Positions 14,818 to 22,939 of a stretch of 36,436 bases of DNA are shown here, piece after piece (positions within the stretch are counted from its first letter, which is position 1; each line of letters starts with the position of its first letter). Below the pieces are notes generated by a model. It was given only the letters and a program-made list of their open reading frames with translations. It was not told the origin of the DNA and made no database searches. The stretch covers positions 1-36,436 of the forward strand of contig JALHSW010000101.1 in assembly GCA_022865365.1 (NCBI GenBank), written 5' to 3'. A program made the position numbers and the translations under genes. The DNA is from Acidimicrobiia bacterium (GTDB lineage Bacteria > Actinomycetota > Acidimicrobiia > IMCC26256 > PALSA-555).

Positions 14818-17162
14818 AGCTCGGCAGGACCGTCGCAGTCGGGATCGCGTCTTCTGTGATCGTGACGGTCCTCCTTGTTGGCAACTTCGCCGCGCCTGCA
14901 CATGCCAGCGACGCACGATCCGTTCGTCGGGTGTTCGTGTTCTCCCTTCCGCACGTCTCGTGGGAAGACCTCGAGAAGTTCTCGGACGAGGTGCCGAACC
15001 TGAACCGGTTCCTGGGACGTGCCGCCATAGCCGGGCTCACGACGCGCGCCGACCAGCGTTCCACGAAGCTGGCCGATGGCTACTTGACACTCGGCACGGG
15101 CACGCGCACCGTCGGTGATCCCGCGACCGACGGAGACGCTCTGGGAGTCGACGAACCCTTCGGCCGCGACTCCGCCGGCCAGGTCTTTCGCCAACGCACT
15201 GGCCGCGAGGTGCGTCACGGAATCGTCGCGCTCGCGATGCCGCGTGTCGTCGAGGCCAACGACGCTCTGCTCTATGACGCAGAGCCGGGCGCGTTGGCAG
15301 TGGCGCTACGCGACGCGGGCATCGATCGAGCCGTGGTCGCGAACGCCGACGGACGCCAGCCCGACTCGCCGCCGAGTCCGAGTGTCTCGAGCTTGCGCCG
15401 ACAGGCTGCGCTCGCACTCGTCGACCCGCGGGGACGGGTTCCCGCAGGTCGCGTCGACGAGTCGATCCTCGAAGCCGACCCGACGGCCCCCTACGGGCTG
15501 CGCCTCGACGCAGACGCGACGGTCGGGGCGTTCCGGCGTGAGTGGCATGACCGGACCGTCGTGCTCGTCGAAGGGTCTGACCTCGTACGAGCCGACGCGT
15601 ATCGGCCGTTCTCGACACCGATTCACCGTGACATCCAGCTCCGCCAGGCCCTGCGATCGACCGACAGGCTCTTCGGGCGGCTCCTGCGTGAGGTCGACAC
15701 CGTGCGCGACGCTGTCCTCGTGGTCGGACCGACACATCCGACCCGTGCCATCTCGCTGACGGTGCTCGGCCTGCAGGGCCCGGGGATCCAGCCTGGCCTC
15801 TTGCGGTCGGGGACCACGCGGCGGTCCGGCTTCGTACAGCTGATCGACGTCGCGCCCACGATCCTCGACCTGCTCGACGTGCCCCGCCCGACGTCGATGG
15901 AGGGGCGCCCGGCCGAGGTCGGGGCAACCGGAGGATCGCCGGCGGAACGGCGCGATCTGATCGTCCACGCCGACGGAGCCGCCCAGTTCAGGGACAGGAT
16001 CGTCGGCCCGGTGCAGGTCGCGTTCGTCGTCCTCGCGGGAATGCTCGTCGCAGGGGCCATCCTCGTACTCGGGCGCCCGCGTCCCCGGCGGTGGCGAGTG
16101 TGGCTCGGGACCTTCGGGCTCTGCGTCCTCGGCTTCACTCCCGCGGTGTTCCTCGCGCGCCTTGTTCCGCTCCATGAGGTCGGTGTGGTCGCGTACTGGA
16201 CGTTCCTGGTGGTGGTGGCGGCAGCGCTGGGCACGATCTACCGCCGCATCGGCCGACACCGACCACTCGACGGTCTCCTCGCGGCATTCCTCGTCCCCGT
16301 CGGGTTGCTGCTGGTCGATGTGCTCATCGGAACGCCGCTCCAGTTCAACAGCGCGCTGGGGTACTCACCGACGGTCGCGGGGCGTTTCACGGGGTTCAGC
16401 AACCCGGCGTACGCGATCGTCGCGGCGAGCGCGGTCCTGGCGGCGCCGCTGATCGCACGGCGGATCGGCGGGCGGCGCGGCGCGTGGATCAGCGTGGCCT
16501 TCCTCGGCATGGTCATCGTCGTCGACGGGGTGCCGTTCTGGGGCGCCGACGTCGGGGGCATCCTGTCGATGGTGCCGGCGTTCGCCGTGACCTCACTGCT
16601 GCTCCTCGGGTGGCGGGTGCGCTGGAAGACGGTGGCATGGTCCGTGGTCGGGCTCGTCGTCGCGGTGGCAGGCTTCACCGCGCTCGACATGGCGCGCCCA
16701 CCCGAGCGCCGCACCCACCTGGGACGGCTCGTCGAACGAGTCAACGATCGTGGCATCGGCGACCTCGTGGTCGTGCTGCAGCGCAAGCTCGGCGACAACC
16801 TCGGTTCGCTGAGAACCTCCATCTGGGGTCTCGTGCTGCCGATCACGCTGGTACTGGTCTACTGGTTGATCAAGCGGGCGCCGGCCCGCCTCCGTGCCGT
16901 CGACGCCGCGGTGCCCGAGGGCCGCATCGGAGGGATCGGGCTGGCCATCGTTGCGGTGCTCGGCTACGCGCTGAACGATTCAGGTGTCGCGATCCCTGGC
17001 GTGATGCTCGTCATCGCGATCGCCGCGTTCGTGTGGCTCCTGGTTCGCTTCGAACCCGGCGACCGGCCTGATGACGGCGAGCGACCTGACGAGGATCAGG
17101 ACGCCCTGCGCGCCGAGCCGCCCGCCGTCGAGTCGGTCACGACCGCGGCCGCCCGGTCGTGA
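14811..17162 (+). CDS. Membrane protein with extracytoplasmic alkaline-phosphatase-like domain
   Basis: 783 aa from the ATG at 14811 (MLKLGRTVAVG), chosen because it gives a clean signal peptide (1-~28, ending 'APAHASDA'). Residues ~35-385 look like an alkaline phosphatase/sulfatase superfamily domain: 'VPNLNRFLGRAAIAGLTTRA', 'TKLADGYLTLGTGTRT' at the usual nucleophile region, and the clear 'VQLIDVAPTILDLLDVPRPTSMEGRP' near its end. Usual metal-binding aspartates are not evident: the first strand ends 'FSLPHVSW' and the late SDH-type motif reads 'VGPTHPTRA', so activity is doubtful. From ~399 on there are about nine or ten membrane segments and an acidic cytosolic tail. It sits between murJ and a WecA-like gene, suggesting a role in envelope polymer synthesis. 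Function is not established. Confidence 0.75.
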   Translation: MLKLGRTVAVGIASSVIVTVLLVGNFAAPAHASDARSVRRVFVFSLPHVSWEDLEKFSDEVPNLNRFLGRAAIAGLTTRADQRSTKLADGYLTLGTGTRTVGDPATDGDALGVDEPFGRDSAGQVFRQRTGREVRHGIVALAMPRVVEANDALLYDAEPGALAVALRDAGIDRAVVANADGRQPDSPPSPSVSSLRRQAALALVDPRGRVPAGRVDESILEADPTAPYGLRLDADATVGAFRREWHDRTVVLVEGSDLVRADAYRPFSTPIHRDIQLRQALRSTDRLFGRLLREVDTVRDAVLVVGPTHPTRAISLTVLGLQGPGIQPGLLRSGTTRRSGFVQLIDVAPTILDLLDVPRPTSMEGRPAEVGATGGSPAERRDLIVHADGAAQFRDRIVGPVQVAFVVLAGMLVAGAILVLGRPRPRRWRVWLGTFGLCVLGFTPAVFLARLVPLHEVGVVAYWTFLVVVAAALGTIYRRIGRHRPLDGLLAAFLVPVGLLLVDVLIGTPLQFNSALGYSPTVAGRFTGFSNPAYAIVAASAVLAAPLIARRIGGRRGAWISVAFLGMVIVVDGVPFWGADVGGILSMVPAFAVTSLLLLGWRVRWKTVAWSVVGLVVAVAGFTALDMARPPERRTHLGRLVERVNDRGIGDLVVVLQRKLGDNLGSLRTSIWGLVLPITLVLVYWLIKRAPARLRAVDAAVPEGRIGGIGLAIVAVLGYALNDSGVAIPGVMLVIAIAAFVWLLVRFEPGDRPDDGERPDEDQDALRAEPPAVESVTTAAARS

Positions 17163-18070
17163 CCGTCGTCCTCGGCCTTGTGGTCGGGGCGCTCACGGTG
17201 CTCCTGCTGCGGTTGGGCGCTCGGGGGATGCTGCGAGCGCCGGCGCTCACCCGCCCGAACTACCGCAACCACCTCTTGCCGACCGGTGGGGGCGTGCTCA
17301 TCGTGATGGCGGTCCTGGTCATCGAGGCGAGCCGAGCCGTGCTCGGCGCGATGGGTATCGGTGACGAACCCGGCCTCACCGTCCAGCGCAGCGAGGTCCT
17401 GTTCGCGGTGGTCGCGTTCGGCCTCCTCGGACTCGTCGATGATCTGCTCGGCGACGGATCCACCCGGGGGTTCAGGGGCCACGTCCGGGCCCTCCTTCAC
17501 GGCGAGATCACCACCGGGTTCCTGAAGCTCTTCGGTGGAGCCGCCGTCGCCATCGTGCTCGTCGCCACCCCCGGCTTCGCGACCGGACGCCGGCTGATCA
17601 TCGATGCGGTGCTCATCGCGCTTGCTGCGAACCTCGGGAACCTGCTCGACCGCGCACCCGGGCGCACGATCAAGGCGGCGATGATCGCCTACGTCCCGCT
17701 CGCGATCGTGCTGGGTGATGGCGCGGTCGGCGTGGCGGTCGCACCGGCGATGGGGGCGGCCTTCGGGCTCCTCCCGGCGGATCTGCGCGAAGAGCTCATG
17801 CTCGGCGACGCGGGCGCGAACGTGATCGGTGCGGTCCTCGGGCTCGGCGTCGTGCTCGGTCGAGGCGAGGTGACCCGCACCACTGCGCTGATCCTGCTCG
17901 TCGGCGCGAACGTCGCGGCCGAAGTGGTGTCGTTCAGCTCGATCATCGATCGGGTCCCGCCCTTGCGGTGGCTCGACCGCCTCGGCCAACGGCCTGAGCG
18001 GCGCAACGGCCCCGAGAGCCGGGGTGAGGGTGAGCAGCCGGATCAGGGGGAGCAGTCGGAGCGCGCGTAG
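17159..18070 (+). CDS. WecA/MraY-like polyprenyl-phosphate sugar-1-phosphate transferase homolog (variant motif)
   Basis: 303 aa, about nine membrane segments. The GTG at 17159 overlaps the upstream stop (GTGA). Family blocks: 'RPNYRNHLLPTGGGVLIV' (32-49), the Asp pair 'LGLVDDLLGD' (90-99), 'GFRGHVRALLHGEITTGFLKLFGG' (104-127), and 'LGDAGANVIGAVLG' (215-228). Classical MraY/WecA have N-x-x-N-x-x-DG in the catalytic loop; here it is 'NLGNLLDRAPGRTIKAA' (158-174), as in a shorter, uncharacterised branch of the family. It would transfer a sugar-1-phosphate to undecaprenyl phosphate if active; donor unknown. The Pro/Glu/Arg-rich tail overlaps the convergent glycosyltransferase gene by 28 nt. Confidence 0.8.
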   Translation: MTVVLGLVVGALTVLLLRLGARGMLRAPALTRPNYRNHLLPTGGGVLIVMAVLVIEASRAVLGAMGIGDEPGLTVQRSEVLFAVVAFGLLGLVDDLLGDGSTRGFRGHVRALLHGEITTGFLKLFGGAAVAIVLVATPGFATGRRLIIDAVLIALAANLGNLLDRAPGRTIKAAMIAYVPLAIVLGDGAVGVAVAPAMGAAFGLLPADLREELMLGDAGANVIGAVLGLGVVLGRGEVTRTTALILLVGANVAAEVVSFSSIIDRVPPLRWLDRLGQRPERRNGPESRGEGEQPDQGEQSERA

Positions 18071-19596
18071 AGCACCCTGGCCTTGGCGCCGGGGAACCGC
18101 TGCAGAACCTCGTACCCCTCGTCGGCCAACCGGTCGGGGAGTGCGGCCAGGCTCCCAAGGCGATCCTTCGACCAGACGAGCACCGCGCACACGCGCGGGT
18201 CGGCCGCCGCCTTCCCGACCACGCCCGTGGTGATCCGGTGCTGCTGGAAGCGCTTCACCGACACGTCGACGAAGCCCGCGGGCACGCGCCGCTCCGCGCG
18301 CAACGCGAAACCGGGATCGTCACTGATGACCCACGCGTCGGCGGGAAGGGCGCGCAGCCGGTCGATGGCAGTCGTCTCGGCGCGCGAGTACGCGCCGGGC
18401 CAGAGGATGTCGCGGGTGTTCAGCACCCACCAGGGCACGAGGACGATGAAGAGCACCGCGAGCACACGCCACGGTGCCGGACGCAAGACCGCGAGGAGCG
18501 ACAACGGAACCACCACCTGGGAGACGTGGGGGCGCCACATCGCGGGCTCGAGCACCAGGAACAGCACCTGCACGCCGAGCCATGAACCCAGGACGGTTCC
18601 CGCAAGTCGGATGCCGACCTGCTCTCCGGGAGCGGCAGGTACCCCGGGAGAGACAGCCCGACGCACCGGCCCCTCGATCCCGGTCGGCCCTCCATCGACG
18701 TGGGGGGAAGCGGGTTCGGCGCTCCGACGACGGCGCCACGTGATCACGGCGATCGTGGCGAGCGAGGCCAGCGCGGCGGCGACCACGAACGGGTCTCGTT
18801 CGGCCAGCGTCTGCAGCAGGGTCGTGAAGTTGCCGCCATAGCTGCGGAGCCGCTTCGAGTCCTGGTGATAGAGCACGGACTGGTCCCACACGCGATCCAT
18901 CCCCCAGGGGAGCGCCGATGCGAGGAACACTGCAACTGCCACGGCGACCGCGGTGAGGAAGTCACGCACACGTCGGCCGCGCCACGTGGGAGGCCAGGTC
19001 GGAAAGAGAAGGAGAAGCCCGACCGGAATCGTCGCGGGTACGACGATGGGCTTCACGCAGAGCGCAGCGCCCATGGTGAGCCCGATCCCGATGGCGAGAA
19101 GGGTCGAGGGTCGTGCGTGGTAGCGGAAGGCGAGCGCGACCGCGACGACCGCCAGCGCCAGGGCCGGGCCGTCGCCGCTCAACGGCGCCGTCACGTACAG
19201 GATCGAACCGCTTGTCGCGACGAGACCACCGGCCAGCAGCGCTCCGCCGCGGCTGGTGACCCGCCGTCCAATCGCGTACGTGGCCACGACGGCGACCGCG
19301 CCTGCCGCGACGGTCAGGAGTCGGGCGCCGTTCATGGTGCGAAGACCGATCAGGTCGGCGAGCCCGAGCAACGGGTAGTGCAGCGGGCCCTGAGACGAGA
19401 ACAGGTCACGGTAGGGCAGGTCGCCGTCGCGCAGACCGAGCACCACGGCGCCGTACTGGCCATCGTCGAACGTGAGGTGGCGAGAGGCGAAGAACGCCGG
19501 GATCCGGAGCAGGAGAGCGCCCAAGGCGAGGAGCGCGGCATCCATCCGCCAGGCATGACGCCACGGGTCGCGCCGGGAAGGTCGCGCGGTGATCAC
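18043..19596 (-). CDS. GT-C type integral membrane glycosyltransferase (ArnT/PMT-like)
   Basis: 517 aa. About ten to eleven hydrophobic segments fill residues ~18-400, then a soluble C-terminal domain of ~110 residues ('PADAWVISDDPGFALRAERRVPAGFVDVS'). The first extracytoplasmic loop has the acidic 'FDDGQYGAVVLGLRDGDLPYRDLFSSQGPLHYPLLG' (from 43), matching the GT39/GT83 (PMT/ArnT) catalytic-loop pattern with D/E near the first membrane segment. Such enzymes use polyprenyl-phosphate sugars on the outer face of the membrane to glycosylate protein, lipid or polysaccharide. Substrate unknown. The GTG at 19596 has TAGCGT 7 nt upstream. The 3' end overlaps the WecA-like gene. Confidence 0.83.
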   Translation of the reverse strand: MITARPSRRDPWRHAWRMDAALLALGALLLRIPAFFASRHLTFDDGQYGAVVLGLRDGDLPYRDLFSSQGPLHYPLLGLADLIGLRTMNGARLLTVAAGAVAVVATYAIGRRVTSRGGALLAGGLVATSGSILYVTAPLSGDGPALALAVVAVALAFRYHARPSTLLAIGIGLTMGAALCVKPIVVPATIPVGLLLLFPTWPPTWRGRRVRDFLTAVAVAVAVFLASALPWGMDRVWDQSVLYHQDSKRLRSYGGNFTTLLQTLAERDPFVVAAALASLATIAVITWRRRRSAEPASPHVDGGPTGIEGPVRRAVSPGVPAAPGEQVGIRLAGTVLGSWLGVQVLFLVLEPAMWRPHVSQVVVPLSLLAVLRPAPWRVLAVLFIVLVPWWVLNTRDILWPGAYSRAETTAIDRLRALPADAWVISDDPGFALRAERRVPAGFVDVSVKRFQQHRITTGVVGKAAADPRVCAVLVWSKDRLGSLAALPDRLADEGYEVLQRFPGAKARVLYARSDCSP

Positions 19597-19603
19597 TGCG
19601 GCG

Positions 19604-19609
19604 ACGCTA
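19604..19609 (-). promoter_or_regulatory. -10 box TAGCGT before the GT-C glycosyltransferase
   Basis: On the minus strand TAGCGT is 7 nt before the GTG at 19596, consistent with a leaderless transcript. It lies in the 118 nt divergent region shared with pyrG. Confidence 0.45.
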
Positions 19610-19700
19610 GTGGCGGGGTCGACCCGTACCCTGGTCAGCGCCCCTGGTGGCGTCCCGTGGCCTCGGCGTGGCGATCACCGGATCGGGCGCACCCGGGTGG

Positions 19701-19706
19701 TAACTT
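19701..19706 (+). promoter_or_regulatory. -10 box TAACTT directly before pyrG
   Basis: TAACTT is 8 nt before the GTG at 19715, leaving an mRNA leader of zero to two nucleotides. There is no Shine-Dalgarno sequence. A leader this short rules out the pyrimidine-dependent leader attenuation known for Bacillus pyrG. Confidence 0.5.
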
Positions 19707-19714
19707 CACGACCG

Positions 19715-21403
19715 GTGGCCAAGCACATCTTTGTGACCGGGGGCGTTGCGTCGAGCCTCGGGAAGGGTCTCACCGCATCCTCGCTCGGTCGACTGCTCAA
19801 GTCCCGGGGCCTGCGGGTCACGCTCCAGAAGCTCGACCCGTACATCAACGTCGATCCGGGCACGATGAACCCCTTCCAGCACGGCGAGGTGTTCGTCACC
19901 GACGACGGCGGCGAGACCGACCTCGACCTCGGTCACTACGAGCGCTTCGTCGACGTTCCGCTGTCGAAGAAGTCGAACGCGACGACGGGCTCGATCTATC
20001 AGGAGGTGCTCGCGAAGGAACGGCGCGGCGCGTACCTCGGCCAGACGGTCCAGGTGATCCCGCACATCACCGACGAGATCAAGGATCGGATCCTGCGTCT
20101 CGCGGATGATGACGTCGACGTGGTGATCACCGAGATCGGTGGCACGGTCGGTGACATCGAGATCCTTCCGTTCCTCGAGGCAATCCGACAGTTCCGCAAG
20201 GACGTCGGGCGCGAGAACGTCTTCTACGTGCACGTCACGCTCGTACCGTTCATCGGACCGTCGGGAGAGCAGAAGACCAAGCCGACGCAGCACTCCGTCA
20301 CGGAGCTGCGCAGCCGGGGAATCCAACCCGACGCGATCGTCTGTCGCTCCGATCGACCGATCCCGACGCGTCTCAAGGAGAAGATCTCCCAGCTGTGCGA
20401 TGTGCCGGAGCAGGGGATCGTCTCCGCGATCGACGCCGACAACCTCTACGAGATCCCGCTCGTGCTCCATGACGAAGGCCTCGATGCCTACGTCTGCTCG
20501 ATGCTGCGTCTCGACGATCGTCAGCCCGATCTCACTGCCTGGCAAGCTCTCGTCGACCGCGTGCGCAAGGCCGACCGCGTGGTGCGAATCGGCCTTGTCG
20601 GGAAGTACGTGAACCTTCCTGACGCGTACCTCTCCGTCGTCGAGGCGCTGAGTCATGGCGGCTACGAGTGCGGGTCTCGCGTCGAGATCGACTGGATCGC
20701 GTCGGATGACACCGAGGGGCTCCTCGCCGAAGGGCGTCTGCGTGACCTCGACGGCATCGTGATCCCCGGGGGCTTCGGCTTCCGCGGGATCGAGGGGAAG
20801 ATCGCGGCAGTCGGCTACGCGCGCGAACACGGCATCCCGTTCCTCGGTCTCTGCCTCGGCATGCAGTGCGCCGTGATCGAGTTCGCGCGCGACGCATGCG
20901 GGCTCGAGGGTGCTGACTCGAGCGAATTCGCGCCACGAACACCGCACCCGGTCATCGACCTGATGGATGAGCAGCGCGACGTCGTCGACATGGGCGGCAC
21001 GATGCGCCTCGGCATCTACCCTGCGCGTTTGCTCCCGGGTTCGATCATCGCCGACGCGTACGGCGAGGAGGTCGTGTACGAGCGCCACCGCCATCGGTAC
21101 GAGGTCAACAACAAGTACCGGGCTCGTCTCGAAGAAGCGGGAATGGTCTGCTCGGGGACGTCTCCCGACGGTCGCCTCGTCGAGTTCGTCGAGCTGGCGA
21201 CCACAACGCATCCGTTCTTCGTCGCGACACAGGCCCATCCTGAGTTCAAGAGTCGCCCGGACCGGCCGCATCCGTTGTTCGCCGCGTTCGTGCGTGCCGC
21301 GACATCTCGTGCCGACGGGCGAGCCCCGCGCCTGCCGATCGATCTCCCGGCAGATCGTCCAGCTGATCGTCCACCCGAGCTGGTGCCGCCCGCCACCTCG
21401 TGA
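19715..21403 (+). CDS. pyrG: CTP synthase
   Basis: 562 aa. It makes CTP from UTP, ATP and glutamine in the cytosol. The N-terminal synthetase domain (1-~270) opens with 'KHIFVTGGVASSLGKGLTASSLGRLLKSRG' and has 'KLDPYINVDPGTMNPFQHGEVFVTDDGGETDLDLGHYERF' and 'TEIGGTVGDIEILPFLEAIRQ'. The C-terminal class I glutamine amidotransferase domain (~295-545) has 'GGFGFRGIEGKI', the nucleophile Cys380 in 'LGLCLGMQCAVIEFAR', and the His-Glu pair in 'QAHPEFKSRP'. The GTG at 19715 is the family start. Length is normal apart from an extended Pro/Asp/Arg tail ('LPADRPADRPPELVPP'). The stop overlaps the NUDIX gene by GTGA. Confidence 0.97.
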   Translation: MAKHIFVTGGVASSLGKGLTASSLGRLLKSRGLRVTLQKLDPYINVDPGTMNPFQHGEVFVTDDGGETDLDLGHYERFVDVPLSKKSNATTGSIYQEVLAKERRGAYLGQTVQVIPHITDEIKDRILRLADDDVDVVITEIGGTVGDIEILPFLEAIRQFRKDVGRENVFYVHVTLVPFIGPSGEQKTKPTQHSVTELRSRGIQPDAIVCRSDRPIPTRLKEKISQLCDVPEQGIVSAIDADNLYEIPLVLHDEGLDAYVCSMLRLDDRQPDLTAWQALVDRVRKADRVVRIGLVGKYVNLPDAYLSVVEALSHGGYECGSRVEIDWIASDDTEGLLAEGRLRDLDGIVIPGGFGFRGIEGKIAAVGYAREHGIPFLGLCLGMQCAVIEFARDACGLEGADSSEFAPRTPHPVIDLMDEQRDVVDMGGTMRLGIYPARLLPGSIIADAYGEEVVYERHRHRYEVNNKYRARLEEAGMVCSGTSPDGRLVEFVELATTTHPFFVATQAHPEFKSRPDRPHPLFAAFVRAATSRADGRAPRLPIDLPADRPADRPPELVPPATS

Positions 21404-21966
21404 GCGGGTTCCGCGTCGTCGAGACGGCGCCGTGTTGGCGGGGTGCGTTCCTCGAGGTCGTCGACGCGCACATCGTCGCCTCCGACGGTTCGACCTTCCA
21501 ACGCGACGTCGTCCGCCACCCCGGAGCGGTCGTGATCGTCCCCGTGACCGAAGATCGGACGCACGCCATCCTTGTGCGCCAGTTCCGCGCCGCAGTCGAT
21601 GATGACCTCCTCGAAGTGCCGGCCGGAAAGCGCGACGTCGACGGGGAGCCGCCGGAGGAGACGGCGCGTCGAGAGCTCGCGGAAGAGATCGGGTACCGGC
21701 CCGGTCGCCTCGTCAAGCTGTGCGAGTTCTTCAACTCGCCGGGGTTCAGCGACGAGTACACGCACCTCTTCTGCGCACTTGACCTCGAGCCGCTCGCTGA
21801 GGCCCACGCGGTCACGGCCGAGGAGGCCGCGATGACCGTGGAGCACATCCCGTTCACCGATGTCGATGCCCTGATCGAGCGGCGTGAGATCGTGGACGCC
21901 AAGACCATCATCGGCTTGATGCAGGCGCGCCGCTATCTCGAGAGCACCGCGGGACGGCGTGGCTGA
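21400..21966 (+). CDS. NUDIX hydrolase, ADP-ribose pyrophosphatase type
   Basis: 188 aa. The Nudix box runs through 'GKRDVDGEPPEETARRELAEEIGY', with R-E-L-x-E-E-x-G intact and one extra residue between the first Gly and the first Glu, as in the mycobacterial ADP-ribose pyrophosphatase Rv1700 at the same position next to pyrG. 'VVIVPVTEDRTHAILVRQFRAAVDDDLLEVPAG' is the typical ADPRase front end. Expected reaction: ADP-ribose to AMP and ribose-5-phosphate with Mg2+. The GTG start overlaps the pyrG stop, and the 3' end overlaps xerD by 8 nt. Confidence 0.88.
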   Translation: MSGFRVVETAPCWRGAFLEVVDAHIVASDGSTFQRDVVRHPGAVVIVPVTEDRTHAILVRQFRAAVDDDLLEVPAGKRDVDGEPPEETARRELAEEIGYRPGRLVKLCEFFNSPGFSDEYTHLFCALDLEPLAEAHAVTAEEAAMTVEHIPFTDVDALIERREIVDAKTIIGLMQARRYLESTAGRRG

Positions 21967-22906
21967 TCGCCTCGAAGCGGTGCTCTCCGAGCACGCGACG
22001 TGGCTCGCGGTCGAACGGGGTCTACGCCCCAACACGCTCTCGGCCTACCGCCGTGACCTCCGCGCCTACGAGAGTTTCCTACGCTCCCGCGGCGTCGATG
22101 ACCCCGCGGCGATCGACGAGTCGTACGTGCGCGACTACATGGCGGCGCGGTCCGCTGCGGTCGACGACGGGCCGCCGCCCGCACCGGCGACGGTGGCGCG
22201 TGCCCTCGTTGCGGTGCGCTCGTTCCATCGGTTCTGCGTCGATGAAGCGTTCGTGTCGACCGACCCGAGCGAAGACGTGCACGCGCCGAGGGTGCCGCTC
22301 GGAATTCCCAAGGCGCTGAGCGAGGCCGACGTGAGCGCGTTGCTCGCGAGCGTGACCGGTGGGGACCCTCGCGCCCTGCGCGACCAGGCGATCCTCGAAG
22401 CCCTGTACGCGGGTGGTGTGCGGATCACAGAGCTGGTCGGACTCAATCGTGCCGATCTCGACCTCGAGGGCGGTCTCGTGCGCGTGTTCGGCAAGGGAGC
22501 GAAGGAGCGCATCGTGCCCATCGGGCGTCCGGCACGCGCGGCCATCGCCACCTACCTCGACGCCGGAAGGCCCGAGCTGCTCGCGAGGGCCCGTGCCGGG
22601 CCGCGCGCCGGCGACGCCGTGTTCCTCAACGCCCGAGGCGGTCGCCTCACCCGCCAGGGCTGCTGGGGGATCGTGCAGGCCGCAGGGACACGCGCGGGGC
22701 TGGGCGATCGGGTCCACCCGCACGTCTTGCGCCACTCGTGCGCAACCCACCTCCTCGACCATGGCGCCGACATCCGCGTTGTCCAGGAAGTGCTCGGGCA
22801 CGCGAGCGTGTCGACGACCCAGGTGTACACGAAGGTCTCGGCGAAGCGTCTGCGGGCGGTCTACGAGGCTGCCCACCCGCGGGCTCGCACGATCCCGATC
22901 GCCTGA
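21959..22906 (+). CDS. xerD: Tyrosine recombinase XerD
   Basis: 315 aa. With XerC it resolves chromosome dimers at dif during division. The N-terminal core-binding domain (~1-105) includes 'LRPNTLSAYRRDLRAYESFL' and 'ATVARALVAVRSFHRFC'. The catalytic domain holds the R-K-H-R-H-Y set: Arg in 'YAGGVRITELVGL', Lys in 'GKGAKERIVPI', 'HPHVLRHSCATHLLDHG', 'LGHASVSTTQVYTKV' with the nucleophilic Tyr. Family length and the pyrG-NUDIX-xerD order (as Rv1699-Rv1701) favour XerD over XerC or a phage integrase. GTG start, 8 nt overlap with the NUDIX gene. Confidence 0.92.
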   Translation: MADRLEAVLSEHATWLAVERGLRPNTLSAYRRDLRAYESFLRSRGVDDPAAIDESYVRDYMAARSAAVDDGPPPAPATVARALVAVRSFHRFCVDEAFVSTDPSEDVHAPRVPLGIPKALSEADVSALLASVTGGDPRALRDQAILEALYAGGVRITELVGLNRADLDLEGGLVRVFGKGAKERIVPIGRPARAAIATYLDAGRPELLARARAGPRAGDAVFLNARGGRLTRQGCWGIVQAAGTRAGLGDRVHPHVLRHSCATHLLDHGADIRVVQEVLGHASVSTTQVYTKVSAKRLRAVYEAAHPRARTIPIA

Positions 22907-22927
22907 GGAATCGCCGCCCCCCGGCGG

Positions 22928-22933
22928 TAGCAT
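22928..22933 (+). promoter_or_regulatory. -10 box TAGCAT directly before the gene at 22940
   Basis: TAGCAT, then a 6 nt gap, then ATG. This is the clearest leaderless-type promoter in the window and is separate from the xerD transcript, whose stop is 22 nt upstream. Confidence 0.55.
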
Positions 22934-22939
22934 TGGGTC

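Noticed and set aside
21959..22906. Tyrosine recombinase as a sign of an integrated element
   Set aside because: Sequence type, length and position next to pyrG-NUDIX identify housekeeping XerD; no att repeats or phage genes are nearby.
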